This document shows, piece after piece, positions 52,892 to 62,293 of a stretch of DNA of 64,000 nt. The stretch is taken from positions 1-64,000 of the forward strand of contig JAQUIT010000012.1 in assembly GCA_028681335.1 (NCBI GenBank). The letters run 5' to 3'. The position numbers and the translations under genes are program-made. The notes beneath the pieces are model-generated. The model was not told the origin of the DNA. It searched no databases and was given only the letters and a program-made list of their open reading frames with translations. Origin of the DNA: Desulfuromonadaceae bacterium. Lineage in GTDB: Bacteria; Desulfobacterota; Desulfuromonadia; Geobacterales; Pseudopelobacteraceae. Numbering within the stretch: the first letter of the stretch is position 1; the number at the start of each line of letters is the position of its first letter.

Positions 52892-53809
52892 CTACGGTGG
52901 ACACTGGGCACACATCGACTTGAAGAGGTTGGTACTCAGGTAGCGGTCGCCACGATCTGGGATTATCACAACAATAAACCCCGACTCCAGCTCTGCCGCC
53001 AGCCTGAGCGCTCCGGCCACGGCGGCACCACCGGACATACCACAGAAAATCCCTTCCCGCATTGCAAGCAGGCGGGCAGTTTCAAAAGCATCATCGTCCT
53101 CCACGACAAGCTTGCGGTCGTAGGCATGCGGATCGTAAATCGGTGGAACGATCGCTTCCTCCATGTTTTTCAGCCCCTGTATCTTGTGCCCCAGCACCGG
53201 TTCTACGGCCACAACACAGACATCCGGCTTGGCTTCATGGAAGTATTTCGCGACCCCCATGACCGTACCGCTCGTACCAACGCCGGCGACAAAATGGGTT
53301 ATCTCACCACCGGTCTGCTCCATGATCTCCGGGGCGGTTGTCTCGTAGTGGGCCAGTACATTATTCGGATTGGCGTACTGATTGGGCATGTAATATGTTC
53401 CGGGCTCGCTGTCGAGGATCTTATGGGCAAGGCGGATTGCGCCATCGGTGGCCTCGCAGCCGGGAGAGAGCACGATCTCGGCGCCGTAGGCTTCCAGCAC
53501 ACTGCGCCGCTCCACGCTGACGCAGCCTGGCATGACCAGCTTGATGCGATATCCTCTGGCTGCGGCGATCATGGCGAGGGCGATGCCGGTGTTTCCCGAT
53601 GTCGGTTCAAGAATAACCTTGTCAAGGGTCAGTTCACCGCTCGCCTCGGCAGCCAGAATCATGCTGCGTGCCGGACGGTCCTTGATCGAACCGCCGGGGT
53701 TGTTCCCTTCAATTTTTGCCATGATCCGTACGCCCGGATTTGTGCAGAGCGAGCTTATTTCAACAAGCGGAGTTGAGCCGATCGACTCGAGTAGACTTTG
53801 ACCCTTCAT
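52892..53809 (-). CDS. cysteine synthase family PLP enzyme
   Basis: A 305-residue cytosolic PLP enzyme forming cysteine from O-acetylserine (or phospho-/O-succinyl variants) and sulfide. The PLP lysine is in NPGGSIKDRPA, the Asn-loop in EPTSGNTGIALAMIAAARGY, and the phosphate cup in GVGTSGTVMGV. It resembles CysK/CysM, and the choice cannot be made by eye. The C-terminus ends in CAQCPP, a cysteine pair not usual in the family. GAGG precedes the ATG. Confidence 0.88.
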   Translation of the reverse strand: MKGQSLLESIGSTPLVEISSLCTNPGVRIMAKIEGNNPGGSIKDRPARSMILAAEASGELTLDKVILEPTSGNTGIALAMIAAARGYRIKLVMPGCVSVERRSVLEAYGAEIVLSPGCEATDGAIRLAHKILDSEPGTYYMPNQYANPNNVLAHYETTAPEIMEQTGGEITHFVAGVGTSGTVMGVAKYFHEAKPDVCVVAVEPVLGHKIQGLKNMEEAIVPPIYDPHAYDRKLVVEDDDAFETARLLAMREGIFCGMSGGAAVAGALRLAAELESGFIVVIIPDRGDRYLSTNLFKSMCAQCPP

Positions 53810-54150
53810 CTGTGCCTCATATGTCTATGGTTGGAATATTTAACATATAGTCCCCGCCACCCCAGACGTCAAGGATGTTGAGAAGAGGGATATTGTCTAC
53901 ACACTCCTGAATTGATGGCATGACACTATCAACCAGGCTGAGGGGTGGGGCAGCGGCGGGCCAGGCAAGGGATCAATGCGAGACCGCACGTGAGCGATAC
54001 ATGGTGAAGGCGGCAAGAGAAACGTATCCAGTGTAGAAACAGTCATTTACTCTACACCTGATTATCACTTAAGGAGTATACTTGAACAAGCAGGATCAAG
54101 GAGCTTTCACACCACGTTACACCGGATGAAAGCCGTCGAAGAGGGCACAC
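53810..54150. other. intergenic region between cysteine synthase and MerA-like gene
   Basis: No gene or known RNA is supported in this 341-bp divergent gap. A weak dyad (TACTC ... GAGTA, 54050-54080) lies upstream of the MerA-like gene but does not match the known mer operator. AT-rich stretches near 53840 could be a promoter. Confidence 0.35.
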
Positions 54151-55563
54151 ATGAGTGAAACATACGATCTGATCATACTCGGCTCCGGATCGACTGCATT
54201 TGCTGCCGCGTTACGCGCCACCAGTTACGGAGCGCGTGTCCTCATGTTTGAAAAGAGCGTATTGGGAGGTACCTGCATCAATTGGGGCTGCATACCCAGC
54301 AAGACGCTTATCCATGCGGCGCTCTTCAGACATGAGGCTCATCTGGGCGGCATGATTGGCCTTAACACGGAAAATGATAACACGAGCATTGATGCGGAAC
54401 GTCTCTTCAAGCACCGGGAAACTGTCGTTACAAGGCTGCGCAAGGAGCGCTACCTCGATGTTCTCGCCGGCATGAAAGGTCTGGAGATGATCAAAGGGAC
54501 CGCACGCTTCCGCGATGCCCGCACCGTTGAGTGCGATGGGCACCTCTACCTATCCGAGCGTTTTCTTATCGCCACAGGAGGCAACCCGCGCATCCCCAAT
54601 CTGCCCGGACTGGATAAATGTTCCTATTACACCAGCCGCAGTGCGCTGCTGCTCAAAAAACTTCCGGCTTCTCTGGTCATCATCGGCGGTGGAGTGATCG
54701 CTGTTGAAATGGGGCAGATGTACCATCGCCTGGGATGCAACGTGACAATCCTTGAACATGGCCCCCGCTTGCTGCCGGCCATTGAGCCTGAACTTTCCGC
54801 ATCGCTACAGGATATCCTGGAAAAGGAAGGTATCAGGGTAGTTACCGGTGCACGTATTTCCCGTGCCGACCGGCTCGGGGAGCTGAATGTACTATCTGCT
54901 GACGTGAATGGAACTCTTCAAGAATTCAGCTGCGAAAAGCTGCTCCTGGCGGTCGGCACCGTCCCGGCCACGGCAGACATCGGCCTTGATGCGGCGGGAG
55001 TGGCGCTGGACAGCAGAGGCTTCATCATAACGGACCGACAGATGCGCAGTTCAGTGGACGGCATCTGGGCAGCCGGTGATGTGGTCGGCAACATGATGAT
55101 CGCTACGATCGGTGCCAAAGAGGGTATTGTCGCGGTGGATGACATGTTCAAACAGGGGTGTGGTTGTGCCATTGATTATCTGGCTGCACCCATGGCAATC
55201 TTTACCGATCCGGAAGTGGCGATGGTGGGGCATTCGGAGGAGAGCGCACGACAGGCCGGTTTCGATTGTATTGTCAACTGCATGCCGGTCAGCGCCATTC
55301 CCAAAGCTCACGTCACCGGCATGACCGACGGTGTGATCAAAATGGTCGCCGACCGGGTCACCGGACGGCTTCTGGGTGTCAGTCTCGTCTGCCACCGTGG
55401 TGCGGACATGATCAATGAAGCCGCTCTGGCCCTGCAGCTGCACGCAACAGTGACTGACATTGCAGCGACGATGCATGTGTACCCCTCTATTGGTGAAGGG
55501 CTCAAGCTGTGCGCCCAAGGGTTCAATCGGGACATCACCATGCTCTCATGCTGCGCTGAATGA
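54151..55563 (+). CDS. MerA-like flavoprotein disulfide reductase without HMA domain
   Basis: A 470-residue FAD/NAD(P)H oxidoreductase. The redox pair C42/C47 sits in GGTCINWGCIPSKTL, the two nucleotide folds in IILGSGSTAF and VIIGGGVIAVEMG, and WAAGDVVGN is the second FAD motif. The C-terminal LSCCAE (C467-C468) matches the vicinal cysteine pair by which MerA hands Hg2+ to its active site. The N-terminal HMA domain of many MerA proteins is absent, and no merR, merT or merP gene lies nearby. Mercuric reductase activity is likely but needs proof; a lipoamide dehydrogenase lacks this C-terminal pair. Confidence 0.82.
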   Translation: MSETYDLIILGSGSTAFAAALRATSYGARVLMFEKSVLGGTCINWGCIPSKTLIHAALFRHEAHLGGMIGLNTENDNTSIDAERLFKHRETVVTRLRKERYLDVLAGMKGLEMIKGTARFRDARTVECDGHLYLSERFLIATGGNPRIPNLPGLDKCSYYTSRSALLLKKLPASLVIIGGGVIAVEMGQMYHRLGCNVTILEHGPRLLPAIEPELSASLQDILEKEGIRVVTGARISRADRLGELNVLSADVNGTLQEFSCEKLLLAVGTVPATADIGLDAAGVALDSRGFIITDRQMRSSVDGIWAAGDVVGNMMIATIGAKEGIVAVDDMFKQGCGCAIDYLAAPMAIFTDPEVAMVGHSEESARQAGFDCIVNCMPVSAIPKAHVTGMTDGVIKMVADRVTGRLLGVSLVCHRGADMINEAALALQLHATVTDIAATMHVYPSIGEGLKLCAQGFNRDITMLSCCAE

Positions 55564-55633
55564 CTGCTGAGCGGGTCGATGTTGCTACTGCAAGCCGGCG
55601 CCTCTTCAATGACTCTCGTATGGATGTGAAACA

Positions 55634-55903
55634 GTGAACTGGCAGGTTTATATAATTCTCTGTTCGGACAACACACTCTACACCGGCATTACGACTGATC
55701 TCCTGCGGCGCTTCAATCAGCATGCCTCGGGACGGGGGGCCAAGTACTTCCGCGGTCGCCGCCCGGCACAGGTTGTCTATCAGGAGGTCAGTCATACCCG
55801 AAGTTCAGCATCTACCAGAGAGTTGGAGATCAAGAAACTGTCCCGCAGTGAAAAGCAGCTCCTGATCTCTTCCGCCATGAAAGGCACCGGCTGCCAAAAG
55901 TAG
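55634..55903 (+). CDS. GIY-YIG domain protein (UPF0213 type)
   Basis: An 89-residue protein that is essentially one GIY-YIG nuclease domain: VYIILCSDNTLYTGITTDLLRRFNQH with YII and YTGI as the tyrosine motifs, and the conserved Glu in TRELEIKKLS. GTG is the start. Members of this small family (YhbQ type) are thought to act on DNA. It follows the MerA-like gene by 70 bases. Confidence 0.85.
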   Translation: MNWQVYIILCSDNTLYTGITTDLLRRFNQHASGRGAKYFRGRRPAQVVYQEVSHTRSSASTRELEIKKLSRSEKQLLISSAMKGTGCQK

Positions 55904-55924
55904 ACCGCGTGCGGCTATTTTGCA

Positions 55925-56206
55925 TCACCTGGGCAGGACGAAGTCCGCCCCGGCGAATTGAATCGCCGTCGGATCGCTGGCTCGTGGGGGGGATACCGCA
56001 TGTACACCCCCACAGACCGGACAGCTCTGTACGAAAGTCTCCAGGATAAAAGCGGCGCCACAGCCATGGCACCTGAGTTCAAGTCCGGCAGGCAGCGTCG
56101 ACAACGCTATTTCACCACCATGGGCATTCAGAACAAATTCCACCAGCTCCCTGCCGCAAGCATATGGCCCAGCTCCCGGTGTCCCGGTTGATCCGCACTC
56201 ACACAT
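55925..56206 (-). CDS. small protein with paired cysteine zinc ribbon
   Basis: A 93-residue protein beginning MCECGSTG and holding a ribbon CHGCGAAFILETFVQSCPVCGG (C-X2-C ... C-X2-C, cited as CHGCG and CPVCG). The N-terminal MCECG resembles metal-site termini of some nickel-chaperone proteins, and the ribbon resembles HypA, but the MHE start of HypA is missing. Zinc binding is likely and function unknown. GGGAG precedes the ATG. Confidence 0.55.
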   Translation of the reverse strand: MCECGSTGTPGAGPYACGRELVEFVLNAHGGEIALSTLPAGLELRCHGCGAAFILETFVQSCPVCGGVHAVSPPRASDPTAIQFAGADFVLPR

Positions 56207-56376
56207 ATACTATTCTCCCTGTCGTACTACAGCTGATTTTATGATACAATGGTCGGCTTAGTCGATAGTACGCCCGATAATTATGACCTGGGTCAATTTT
56301 AAACAGAGATTGAGACGATTATTGCCGCTCAGACCTATTGTCGGGACCAACTGTAACGAAAGAAAGGCGAGCGAAC

Positions 56377-57084
56377 ATGGCACAACCATGGAAAATCATT
56401 GAAAGCATTTCGACCGAAGAAGGAGCACTTGAACTCCGCCAGCGTGGTGCACGGGACTTTATCATCACCATCGGGCCACAGGTACTTATGAACAGCATGG
56501 CCAATCGTTCCGAGGTCGTCCTCGGCCAGCTCGGCTGCGCTCACCTGAAGGACAGCCCAAGTCCACGAGTGCTGGTGGGCGGCCTTGGCATGGGCTTTAC
56601 GCTCAAAGCTGTTCTGGACACCCTGCCGGCGGCAGCCAGCGTCATCGTCGCTGAACTTAACCCGACTGTACGCGAATGGTGCAGGGGGCCTCTAGCCGCA
56701 CTCACGGATAATGCTGTTAACGACCCCCGCGTGACGGTGGAGATCGGCGATGTTGCCCACAGAATCCGCCGGAGCGCCGTCGATGGTGGCGAATCACGCT
56801 TCGACGCCATCATCCTGGATCTGTATCGCGGGCCGCACGCAAAAACACATCACAGTGATGACCCGCTCTACGGCAGCCGCGCTATCGAGAATATGCGCGC
56901 CGCACTCAAACCGTGCGGTTCCCTGGCTGTATGGGGAGAGAATTACGACGAGGGCTTCGACAAACGGTTGCAGAGCGCCGGTTTTACGGTAACAACAGAC
57001 CGCCCCGGCCGTGGCGGCCTTCGTCATGTGGTCTTTACCGGGCACCTGAAACAGTCTAAAAAGAGCGGTAAGCACGCCTCGTGA
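56377..57084 (+). CDS. spermidine-synthase-like class I methyltransferase-fold protein
   Basis: A 235-residue cytosolic protein. VLVGGLGMGFTLKAVLDTLP and VIVAELNPTVREWCRGPL are the nucleotide-binding loop and acidic strand of the spermidine synthase group, and FDAIILDLYRGPHAKTHHSDDPLYG (here cut to FDAIILDLYRGPHA) carries the catalytic-region Asp. The N-terminal beta domain is short, so it may be a related enzyme rather than a true spermidine synthase. ATG 56377 follows AAAGG. Confidence 0.75.
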   Translation: MAQPWKIIESISTEEGALELRQRGARDFIITIGPQVLMNSMANRSEVVLGQLGCAHLKDSPSPRVLVGGLGMGFTLKAVLDTLPAAASVIVAELNPTVREWCRGPLAALTDNAVNDPRVTVEIGDVAHRIRRSAVDGGESRFDAIILDLYRGPHAKTHHSDDPLYGSRAIENMRAALKPCGSLAVWGENYDEGFDKRLQSAGFTVTTDRPGRGGLRHVVFTGHLKQSKKSGKHAS

Positions 57085-57120
57085 AAACGTGCGCTGACTC
57101 GTAATACTGCAACTCTCCGC

Positions 57121-57642
57121 TTACCCCCTGGCGAGAAGCGTTTTCATCTTAGTCATCTCATCGGGGCAGATGCTCAGACAATCATGCCCTTCAAGAAACT
57201 CAACCAGAGAGCCCAGAAAGATACCGAACGAGAGCGGCACATTGGCTTTGTTATAATAATAGCTGCCGTTGTTGAACAGGACATTGACGGCAAATCCGGT
57301 ATTGGGGGAGTCCAGTTCGACAAGCCCCTTGATCAACCGGTAGATTTCCTTTTCCAGCTTCCGCTGAGTGCCGTTTTCTGCTTTTGGCTTGTCATTCTTC
57401 GCAGCACCTTTCAGAGCGGTTTTAATTGAGGCAAGGTTTACTCCGGTACGCTTTGGCGTACATCCCAGCAATCCATCGAATATGCGCATCATCTCCTTGA
57501 CGATATTCTCCCGTGCAACGTCAGGTGAAGCATCCTCTTCCATGAGCGTAGTCTCTTTGTTCAGGCCCGGCGCTGCTGCCGTGCCGGCGGCCGAAGCGGA
57601 TCCCGGCCTTCTCAGCTTGTTGATACACTGTTTTTCTTCCAT
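57121..57642 (-). CDS. unrecognised soluble helical protein
   Basis: A 173-residue protein with a low-complexity N-terminus rich in Ala and Gly, then a helical domain (about 45-170) with IVKEMMRIFDGLLG, EKEIYRLIKGLVELD and PLSFGIFLGSLVEFLEG. No signal peptide. AGGAG lies before the ATG. I do not recognise the family. It lies between the spermidine-synthase-like gene (convergent) and tex (same strand). Confidence 0.5.
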   Translation of the reverse strand: MEEKQCINKLRRPGSASAAGTAAAPGLNKETTLMEEDASPDVARENIVKEMMRIFDGLLGCTPKRTGVNLASIKTALKGAAKNDKPKAENGTQRKLEKEIYRLIKGLVELDSPNTGFAVNVLFNNGSYYYNKANVPLSFGIFLGSLVEFLEGHDCLSICPDEMTKMKTLLARG

Positions 57643-57706
57643 TACTGCATACTCCTGCCTTCAATTTTATTTTCACACTTTGATTCACCTGAAGCCGGTA
57701 AAGGAG

Positions 57707-59893
57707 TCAATTTGCCGCTTTTCCACCCTGCTCCGCTTCCTTGATGGACAAGGCGATCCGCTTACGCTGCGGGTCGGCCGACAGCACCTTGACATTTACC
57801 ACCTGCCCGGCCCTGACGGCGTCGTTCGGATCCTTGACATAGCGCCCCGCCAGATGGCTGATATGCACCAGGCCATCCTGGTGAACGCCGATGTCGACAA
57901 AGGCGCCGAACGCGGTGACGTTGGTCACTGCACCCTGGAGGATCATGCCTTCCTTCAGGTCGCCGATCTCGCGGATGTCGTCGCGGAAGGAAGCGGTCTT
58001 GAACTGGCTGCGCGGGTCACGCCCCGGCTTTTTAAGCTCTTCGATGATATCAGACAGCGTCGGCAGCCCGACCCCCTCCGCAACGTAGCGTTTCAGATCT
58101 ATTCTGCTCACCAGGGCCGGGTCAGCGATCAAGCCTGCCAGAGAGACACCCAGATCGGCGGCCATGCTCTCCACAAGTTTGTAGCGTTCCGGATGAACGG
58201 CACTGTTGTCGAGCGGGTGCTTGCCCCCTCTGATACGGAGGAAACCGGCAGACTGTTCGAAGGCCTTTGCCCCGAAGCGCGGCACCTTGAGCAGCTCCTT
58301 GCGGGAGACAAAGGAGCCGTTTTCGTCGCGATAGTGCGTAATGGCCTTGGCGAGAGACGGCCCGACACCGGAAACATAGGCTAAAAGCGCCCAGGAGGCG
58401 GTATTCAGATCAACCCCCACGTAGTTTACGCACGACTCTACAACGCCATCCAGAGACTTCTTCAGCATCCCCTGATTAACATCGTGCTGATACTGCCCAA
58501 CGCCGATACTCTTCGGATCCACCTTCACCAGCTCACCCAGCGGGTCCTGCAGCCTGCGGGCAATGGAGATCGCTCCGCGCACCGTCAAATCCAGATCGGG
58601 AAACTCCTCACGGGCGATATCCGAAGCCGAGTAGACACTGGCTCCGGCCTCACTGACCGACACCACCGGAAGTGGTCTCCCTGCTGCGGCAAGGGTCTCC
58701 TTGACAAAAATCTCCATCTCGCGCCCGGCAGTACCATTACCGACCGCAACCATCTCGATGCTATGGGTTGCCACTATCCTCAGCAGCTCCTGACGGGCCT
58801 GTGGGAGGCGCCCTTCACCGATGTGCGGATAAATCGTCACATGCTCGAGGAAGCGGCCGGTCGTATCAACCGCCGCCAGCTTGGAGCCGGTACGAAAACC
58901 CGGATCAATGCCAAGTACCCGCTTGCCTCCGGCCGGGGGAGCCAACAACAGTTCACGCAGATTTCGGGCAAAGATCTTAATAGCCGCCACATCGGCGCGC
59001 TCCTTGCTCTCCAGACGCAACTCAACCTCAATGGAGGGAGCGATCAGGCGTTTGTAGGCATCTTCAGCCACCCGTTCAAGCAACAACCCGAAAATACTGG
59101 GACGCAGAATCAGGCGCGACTTCAATCCGGCAAGGATCTGCTCGACCGGGGCAGAAATCGATAAATACAGTATTTCTTCCTTCTCGCCACGCCGCATTGC
59201 CAGCATCCGGTGCGACGGAATCGCCTTAAGTGACTCCTGAAAATCATAGTACATCTCGAACTTGGTAACCTGCTCTTTATAATCAGCAGCCACCCGCGCA
59301 GTCATGATCCCCTGCTCATTGGTCAGCCGCCGCACGACCGCACGGGCATCGGCGTTGTCGGACAGGCGTTCGGCAAGGATATGCCCGGCGCCATCCAGCG
59401 CCGCTGCCGCATCCGGCACCTCTCTGTCTGGGTTGACGAAGGGCAGAGCGGCCTCTTCCGGAGTACCGACTGTTATCCCCTGGGCGGCAACGATTTCGGC
59501 CAGCGGCTCAAGGCCGCGCTCCCGGGCGATTGTCGCCTTCGTGCGCCGCTTCGGCTTGTAGGGCAGGTACAGGTCCTCCACCTCGGTCTTCTGGCGTGAA
59601 GTTTCAATGCGTGCACGCAGTTCCGGGGTGAGCTTCCCCTGTTCGTCAATGGATTTGAGCACCGTAACCTTGCGCTCTTCCAACTCGCTATAGTAGGCTA
59701 AGCGTTCCTCAACCGCACGGATCTGCACCTCATCCAGCTCACCGGTCTGTTCCTTGCGGTAGCGAGCTATAAAGGGGACCGTGGCACCATCCTGCAGCAG
59801 CGCGACGGTCTGTTCCACCTGCAACTGCTTGAGGCCGGTCGCTGCGACAATATATGAGATCAACATCTGTATGTGTTCGCCACTCTGCTTCAT
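57707..59893 (-). CDS. tex: Tex family S1 RNA-binding transcription accessory protein
   Basis: A 728-residue cytosolic RNA-binding protein. Domains in order: Tex N-terminal, YqgF-like RNase H fold (KRVLGIDPGFRTGSKLAAVD), helix-hairpin-helix (YVSGVGPSLAKAITHYRDEN, GAKAFEQSAGFLRI) and the S1 domain (MILQGAVTNVTAFGAFVDIG) near the C-terminus. Tex modulates transcription and RNA metabolism. Start 59893 follows GGAGCTGTA; the frame upstream to 59956 is not preferred. Confidence 0.93.
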   Translation of the reverse strand: MKQSGEHIQMLISYIVAATGLKQLQVEQTVALLQDGATVPFIARYRKEQTGELDEVQIRAVEERLAYYSELEERKVTVLKSIDEQGKLTPELRARIETSRQKTEVEDLYLPYKPKRRTKATIARERGLEPLAEIVAAQGITVGTPEEAALPFVNPDREVPDAAAALDGAGHILAERLSDNADARAVVRRLTNEQGIMTARVAADYKEQVTKFEMYYDFQESLKAIPSHRMLAMRRGEKEEILYLSISAPVEQILAGLKSRLILRPSIFGLLLERVAEDAYKRLIAPSIEVELRLESKERADVAAIKIFARNLRELLLAPPAGGKRVLGIDPGFRTGSKLAAVDTTGRFLEHVTIYPHIGEGRLPQARQELLRIVATHSIEMVAVGNGTAGREMEIFVKETLAAAGRPLPVVSVSEAGASVYSASDIAREEFPDLDLTVRGAISIARRLQDPLGELVKVDPKSIGVGQYQHDVNQGMLKKSLDGVVESCVNYVGVDLNTASWALLAYVSGVGPSLAKAITHYRDENGSFVSRKELLKVPRFGAKAFEQSAGFLRIRGGKHPLDNSAVHPERYKLVESMAADLGVSLAGLIADPALVSRIDLKRYVAEGVGLPTLSDIIEELKKPGRDPRSQFKTASFRDDIREIGDLKEGMILQGAVTNVTAFGAFVDIGVHQDGLVHISHLAGRYVKDPNDAVRAGQVVNVKVLSADPQRKRIALSIKEAEQGGKAAN

Positions 59894-59992
59894 TACAGCT
59901 CCATTGTACGGGGAAAAGTATGCGACCACAGTCTTGCCGCTGCAAAGGCCACGCACGCAGTCCGGGTTGTGCAGTAAAAGGGGGAGTATCTC

Positions 59993-60367
59993 TTATTCGG
60001 AAGGCCTGACGCCGATAACATAGTATTCAGATTCACCAAAACAGGTTGTCGGAATACCTTTATGCTGCTCATAGGATACGGATATTTTTTTACCCATGGA
60101 ATTATTGAGCTGTGTTGCAACAACATCCTCCCGGACACTAAAGAGAAATTTTTCCGGGAGAACTCCGGGCGCTGGTATCATCTGCATTTCACCCTCCCAT
60201 GTCTTGCATAACCATCCCTTTTGAGAGAACTTCTGCAGATAACCGGCCCGCTCACCCTTCGAGTAGCTCCAGTTTAACGTAACCCAGACATAACCGGCAA
60301 AGAGCAGCACAATCACGAGCAGAGCCATGCACGCCGACAGTATTATTTTTCTGCTGTTAATTGCCAT
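59993..60367 (-). CDS. small membrane-anchored protein
   Basis: A 124-residue protein with one N-terminal transmembrane helix (about 9-31) and a periplasmic domain beginning NWSYSKGERAGYLQKFSQKGWLCKTWEGE, later FLFSVREDVVATQLNN. The WLCKTWEGE segment recurs in small proteins annotated only as hypothetical. Function unknown. It precedes tex by 99 bases. Confidence 0.65.
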   Translation of the reverse strand: MAINSRKIILSACMALLVIVLLFAGYVWVTLNWSYSKGERAGYLQKFSQKGWLCKTWEGEMQMIPAPGVLPEKFLFSVREDVVATQLNNSMGKKISVSYEQHKGIPTTCFGESEYYVIGVRPSE

Positions 60368-60477
60368 GTAACCCTCCAGATACTTAATAGTGTAACTGCA
60401 TAGTTTTAGTTGTATGCATCTAAAGTGTCAATCAGGAATGGCGTTTGTGCGCAAGATGCGTGCAGTCGCCACCACAA

Positions 60478-60512
60478 GAAAAGCCGCCCGACTGACGTCG
60501 GACGGCTTTTTC
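60478..60512. terminator. bidirectional terminator after the octahaem cytochrome
   Basis: AGCCGCCCGAC and GTCGGACGGCT (about 60481-60508) form a long stem with one mismatch, flanked by A-rich and T-rich tracts on either side. It can stop the leftward cytochrome transcript 24 bases beyond its stop codon at 60535. Confidence 0.75.
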
Positions 60513-60534
60513 TTACGGGAAACAACTGCGTTGC

Positions 60535-62004
60535 TTATTTCTTCTTTGTCTTTTTGGCAGCAGGCGCCACTTTGCGACCACCAAACTGCATTGGGTCGCC
60601 TTTGTAGCCGAGAGCCTTCCAGTCAAGACGATTAGCGCCCATGTGGCACTCACCGCACTGCAGAGCATCTTCTTTAGGAGCAACTTCGTGCTGAACAGCC
60701 ATCAGTGAGTAGGTCTTGACAAACTGATATTTACCGCTGTATGGCAGAGCTTCAGCACTCTTGGCACCATTAACGAGGGCTTTTTCCCAGTCCAGGTTAA
60801 CCCAGAGTTCTTTATACTGCTGGAAGGTGCTCAGGTACTTGAACTTGCTGTCCATAGGCTGATCGCCGTCAAAACGCTTGTAAGGATAGATCTTGGCGGT
60901 TTTGTCCTTGATATCGCCAACCGGAATGGCCATTGCCACCGGCTTGGAAGCATCCTTGATCTTGTCGCCAACCATGTAGCGCTGAATCTGGCCGTTTGAC
61001 CAAGCATAGGCAGGAACGAAGTTCATGTTCCACTTGAACGTGCCTTTGTGCTTGGCAAAAGTTTCCTTGTCAAACTGCTCTTCGGCCACAAGCTTCTTGC
61101 CGACATCGGACCAGTGCCACATTACCTTGGTAGCCTGACCACGGGAAACAGTTGGAATATGGCAGGTCTGACAGGCCACTGCAGAGAGGTGATTGTTCAG
61201 GATAGCCTTGTTCTTTGATTTCTGGTGAGGAGCCTTGGCACCGCTATGGCAATCTTCGCAGTTTACGCGAGCGTCATAGTGAGCCATTGTGCTGGAAGCA
61301 CCGGCAATCTTGTGATTTTTGGTTTTGTGGCAATCCTGGCAGAGTATACCGAGGCCGCCCTTTTCTTTCTTGGCCATATGAACATCCTGGCTCTTTGGTG
61401 CGTTTTCCAGGGTGGAGTCCATACTAGGGGACTTGACCGCATCACCGCCGCCGCCGTAGAAGTGGCAGCTGCCGCAGTTCTTGATGGAAGGTGTACCAAC
61501 ACTCTGGGCAGCAAGCTCGAGGTTCATGGAACCTTTTGCCATAGCCTTGGTATCGACATCAGCGCCTACACCAGCGCGGGCATAGTTGCCCTTCTGAGCG
61601 TGGCAAACCAGGCAGTCAACACGGGTCTTGTCGCTAAAGTCAAAACCGGTCTTGGTCCAGCCATAACCTGCATGGCACTTGGCGCAGGACTCATGGGTAA
61701 CTCCTTCAGGACCGTTGAAAACCGTGGTACAAAAGTTGTTGATCATGTTTTTCTTGCCGAACTCTTTGGTGCTCTTCTCCATACCTTTGATATGGTTCGG
61801 GGTTCCTTCCCACTTCCAGTGGGTGGTCTTCATAACATCAGCTGCCTGTTGCTCGTGACACTCAAGACAGACCTTGGTGACATCCTGACCCTTTGTGAAT
61901 GGCCCTTTGACAAACTCTGTGTGGTCCGTAGCAGCAAAAGCCTGGAACGAAACCAGAACCAGAGCAGCGGCCAGCATCCCAACCATACCCTTCGTACTCT
62001 TCAT
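60535..62004 (-). CDS. octahaem c-type cytochrome, tetrathionate-reductase (OTR) family
   Basis: A 489-residue periplasmic cytochrome with a signal peptide (cleavage after AFAA, residue 25) and eight CXXCH haem motifs: CLECH 46, CAKCH 107, CLVCH 131, CGSCH 177, CQDCH 222, CEDCH 249, CQTCH 278 and CGECH near residue 453. The conserved TTHWKWEGTP, NNFCTTVF and HAGYGW segments are those of octahaem tetrathionate reductase-like proteins. Such enzymes reduce tetrathionate, nitrite or hydroxylamine in vitro; the physiological acceptor here is unknown. Lys-rich C-terminus. GGGGAAG precedes the ATG, and a promoter lies at 62081-62110. Confidence 0.92.
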   Translation of the reverse strand: MKSTKGMVGMLAAALVLVSFQAFAATDHTEFVKGPFTKGQDVTKVCLECHEQQAADVMKTTHWKWEGTPNHIKGMEKSTKEFGKKNMINNFCTTVFNGPEGVTHESCAKCHAGYGWTKTGFDFSDKTRVDCLVCHAQKGNYARAGVGADVDTKAMAKGSMNLELAAQSVGTPSIKNCGSCHFYGGGGDAVKSPSMDSTLENAPKSQDVHMAKKEKGGLGILCQDCHKTKNHKIAGASSTMAHYDARVNCEDCHSGAKAPHQKSKNKAILNNHLSAVACQTCHIPTVSRGQATKVMWHWSDVGKKLVAEEQFDKETFAKHKGTFKWNMNFVPAYAWSNGQIQRYMVGDKIKDASKPVAMAIPVGDIKDKTAKIYPYKRFDGDQPMDSKFKYLSTFQQYKELWVNLDWEKALVNGAKSAEALPYSGKYQFVKTYSLMAVQHEVAPKEDALQCGECHMGANRLDWKALGYKGDPMQFGGRKVAPAAKKTKKK

Positions 62005-62080
62005 AAACTTCCCCTTTCGTTGTCCTGCGTATAGTGAGCCCAGCAGCGGTTGCCGAGCACGGCAGATGCGTAAACTGACC

Positions 62081-62110
62081 TATAAGAACATATCTATATC
62101 TTGATGTCAA
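62081..62110 (-). promoter_or_regulatory. sigma-70-type promoter of the octahaem cytochrome
   Basis: TTGACA (62110-62105), a 17-base spacer and TCTTAT (62087-62082) are correctly spaced on the minus strand and give a leader of about 75 bases. The following 62111-62361 stretch has no supported gene; a stem AGAGGGCG/CGCCCTCT at 62294-62330 may be the terminator of the upstream cytochrome gene. Confidence 0.5.
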
Positions 62111-62293
62111 CCTTCAGCTTTAGTCACAACAAGACCGTTTATGTCTGTTTTATCAGGCTTTTTTAGCAATTTTAATGGAATGTTTACGAGAAAGTTGAGC
62201 TGATTTGCTGTACCGGAACGTCATGAAGATTACCGGGGCAGTGACTCGTTATGCGCATGCAATGGGGTTTTGTTGCGGTGTGATAAATTGTTC

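Noticed and set aside
54040..54090. mer operator upstream of the MerA-like gene
   Set aside because: Only a weak TACTC/GAGTA dyad is present; the known operator sequence is missing.
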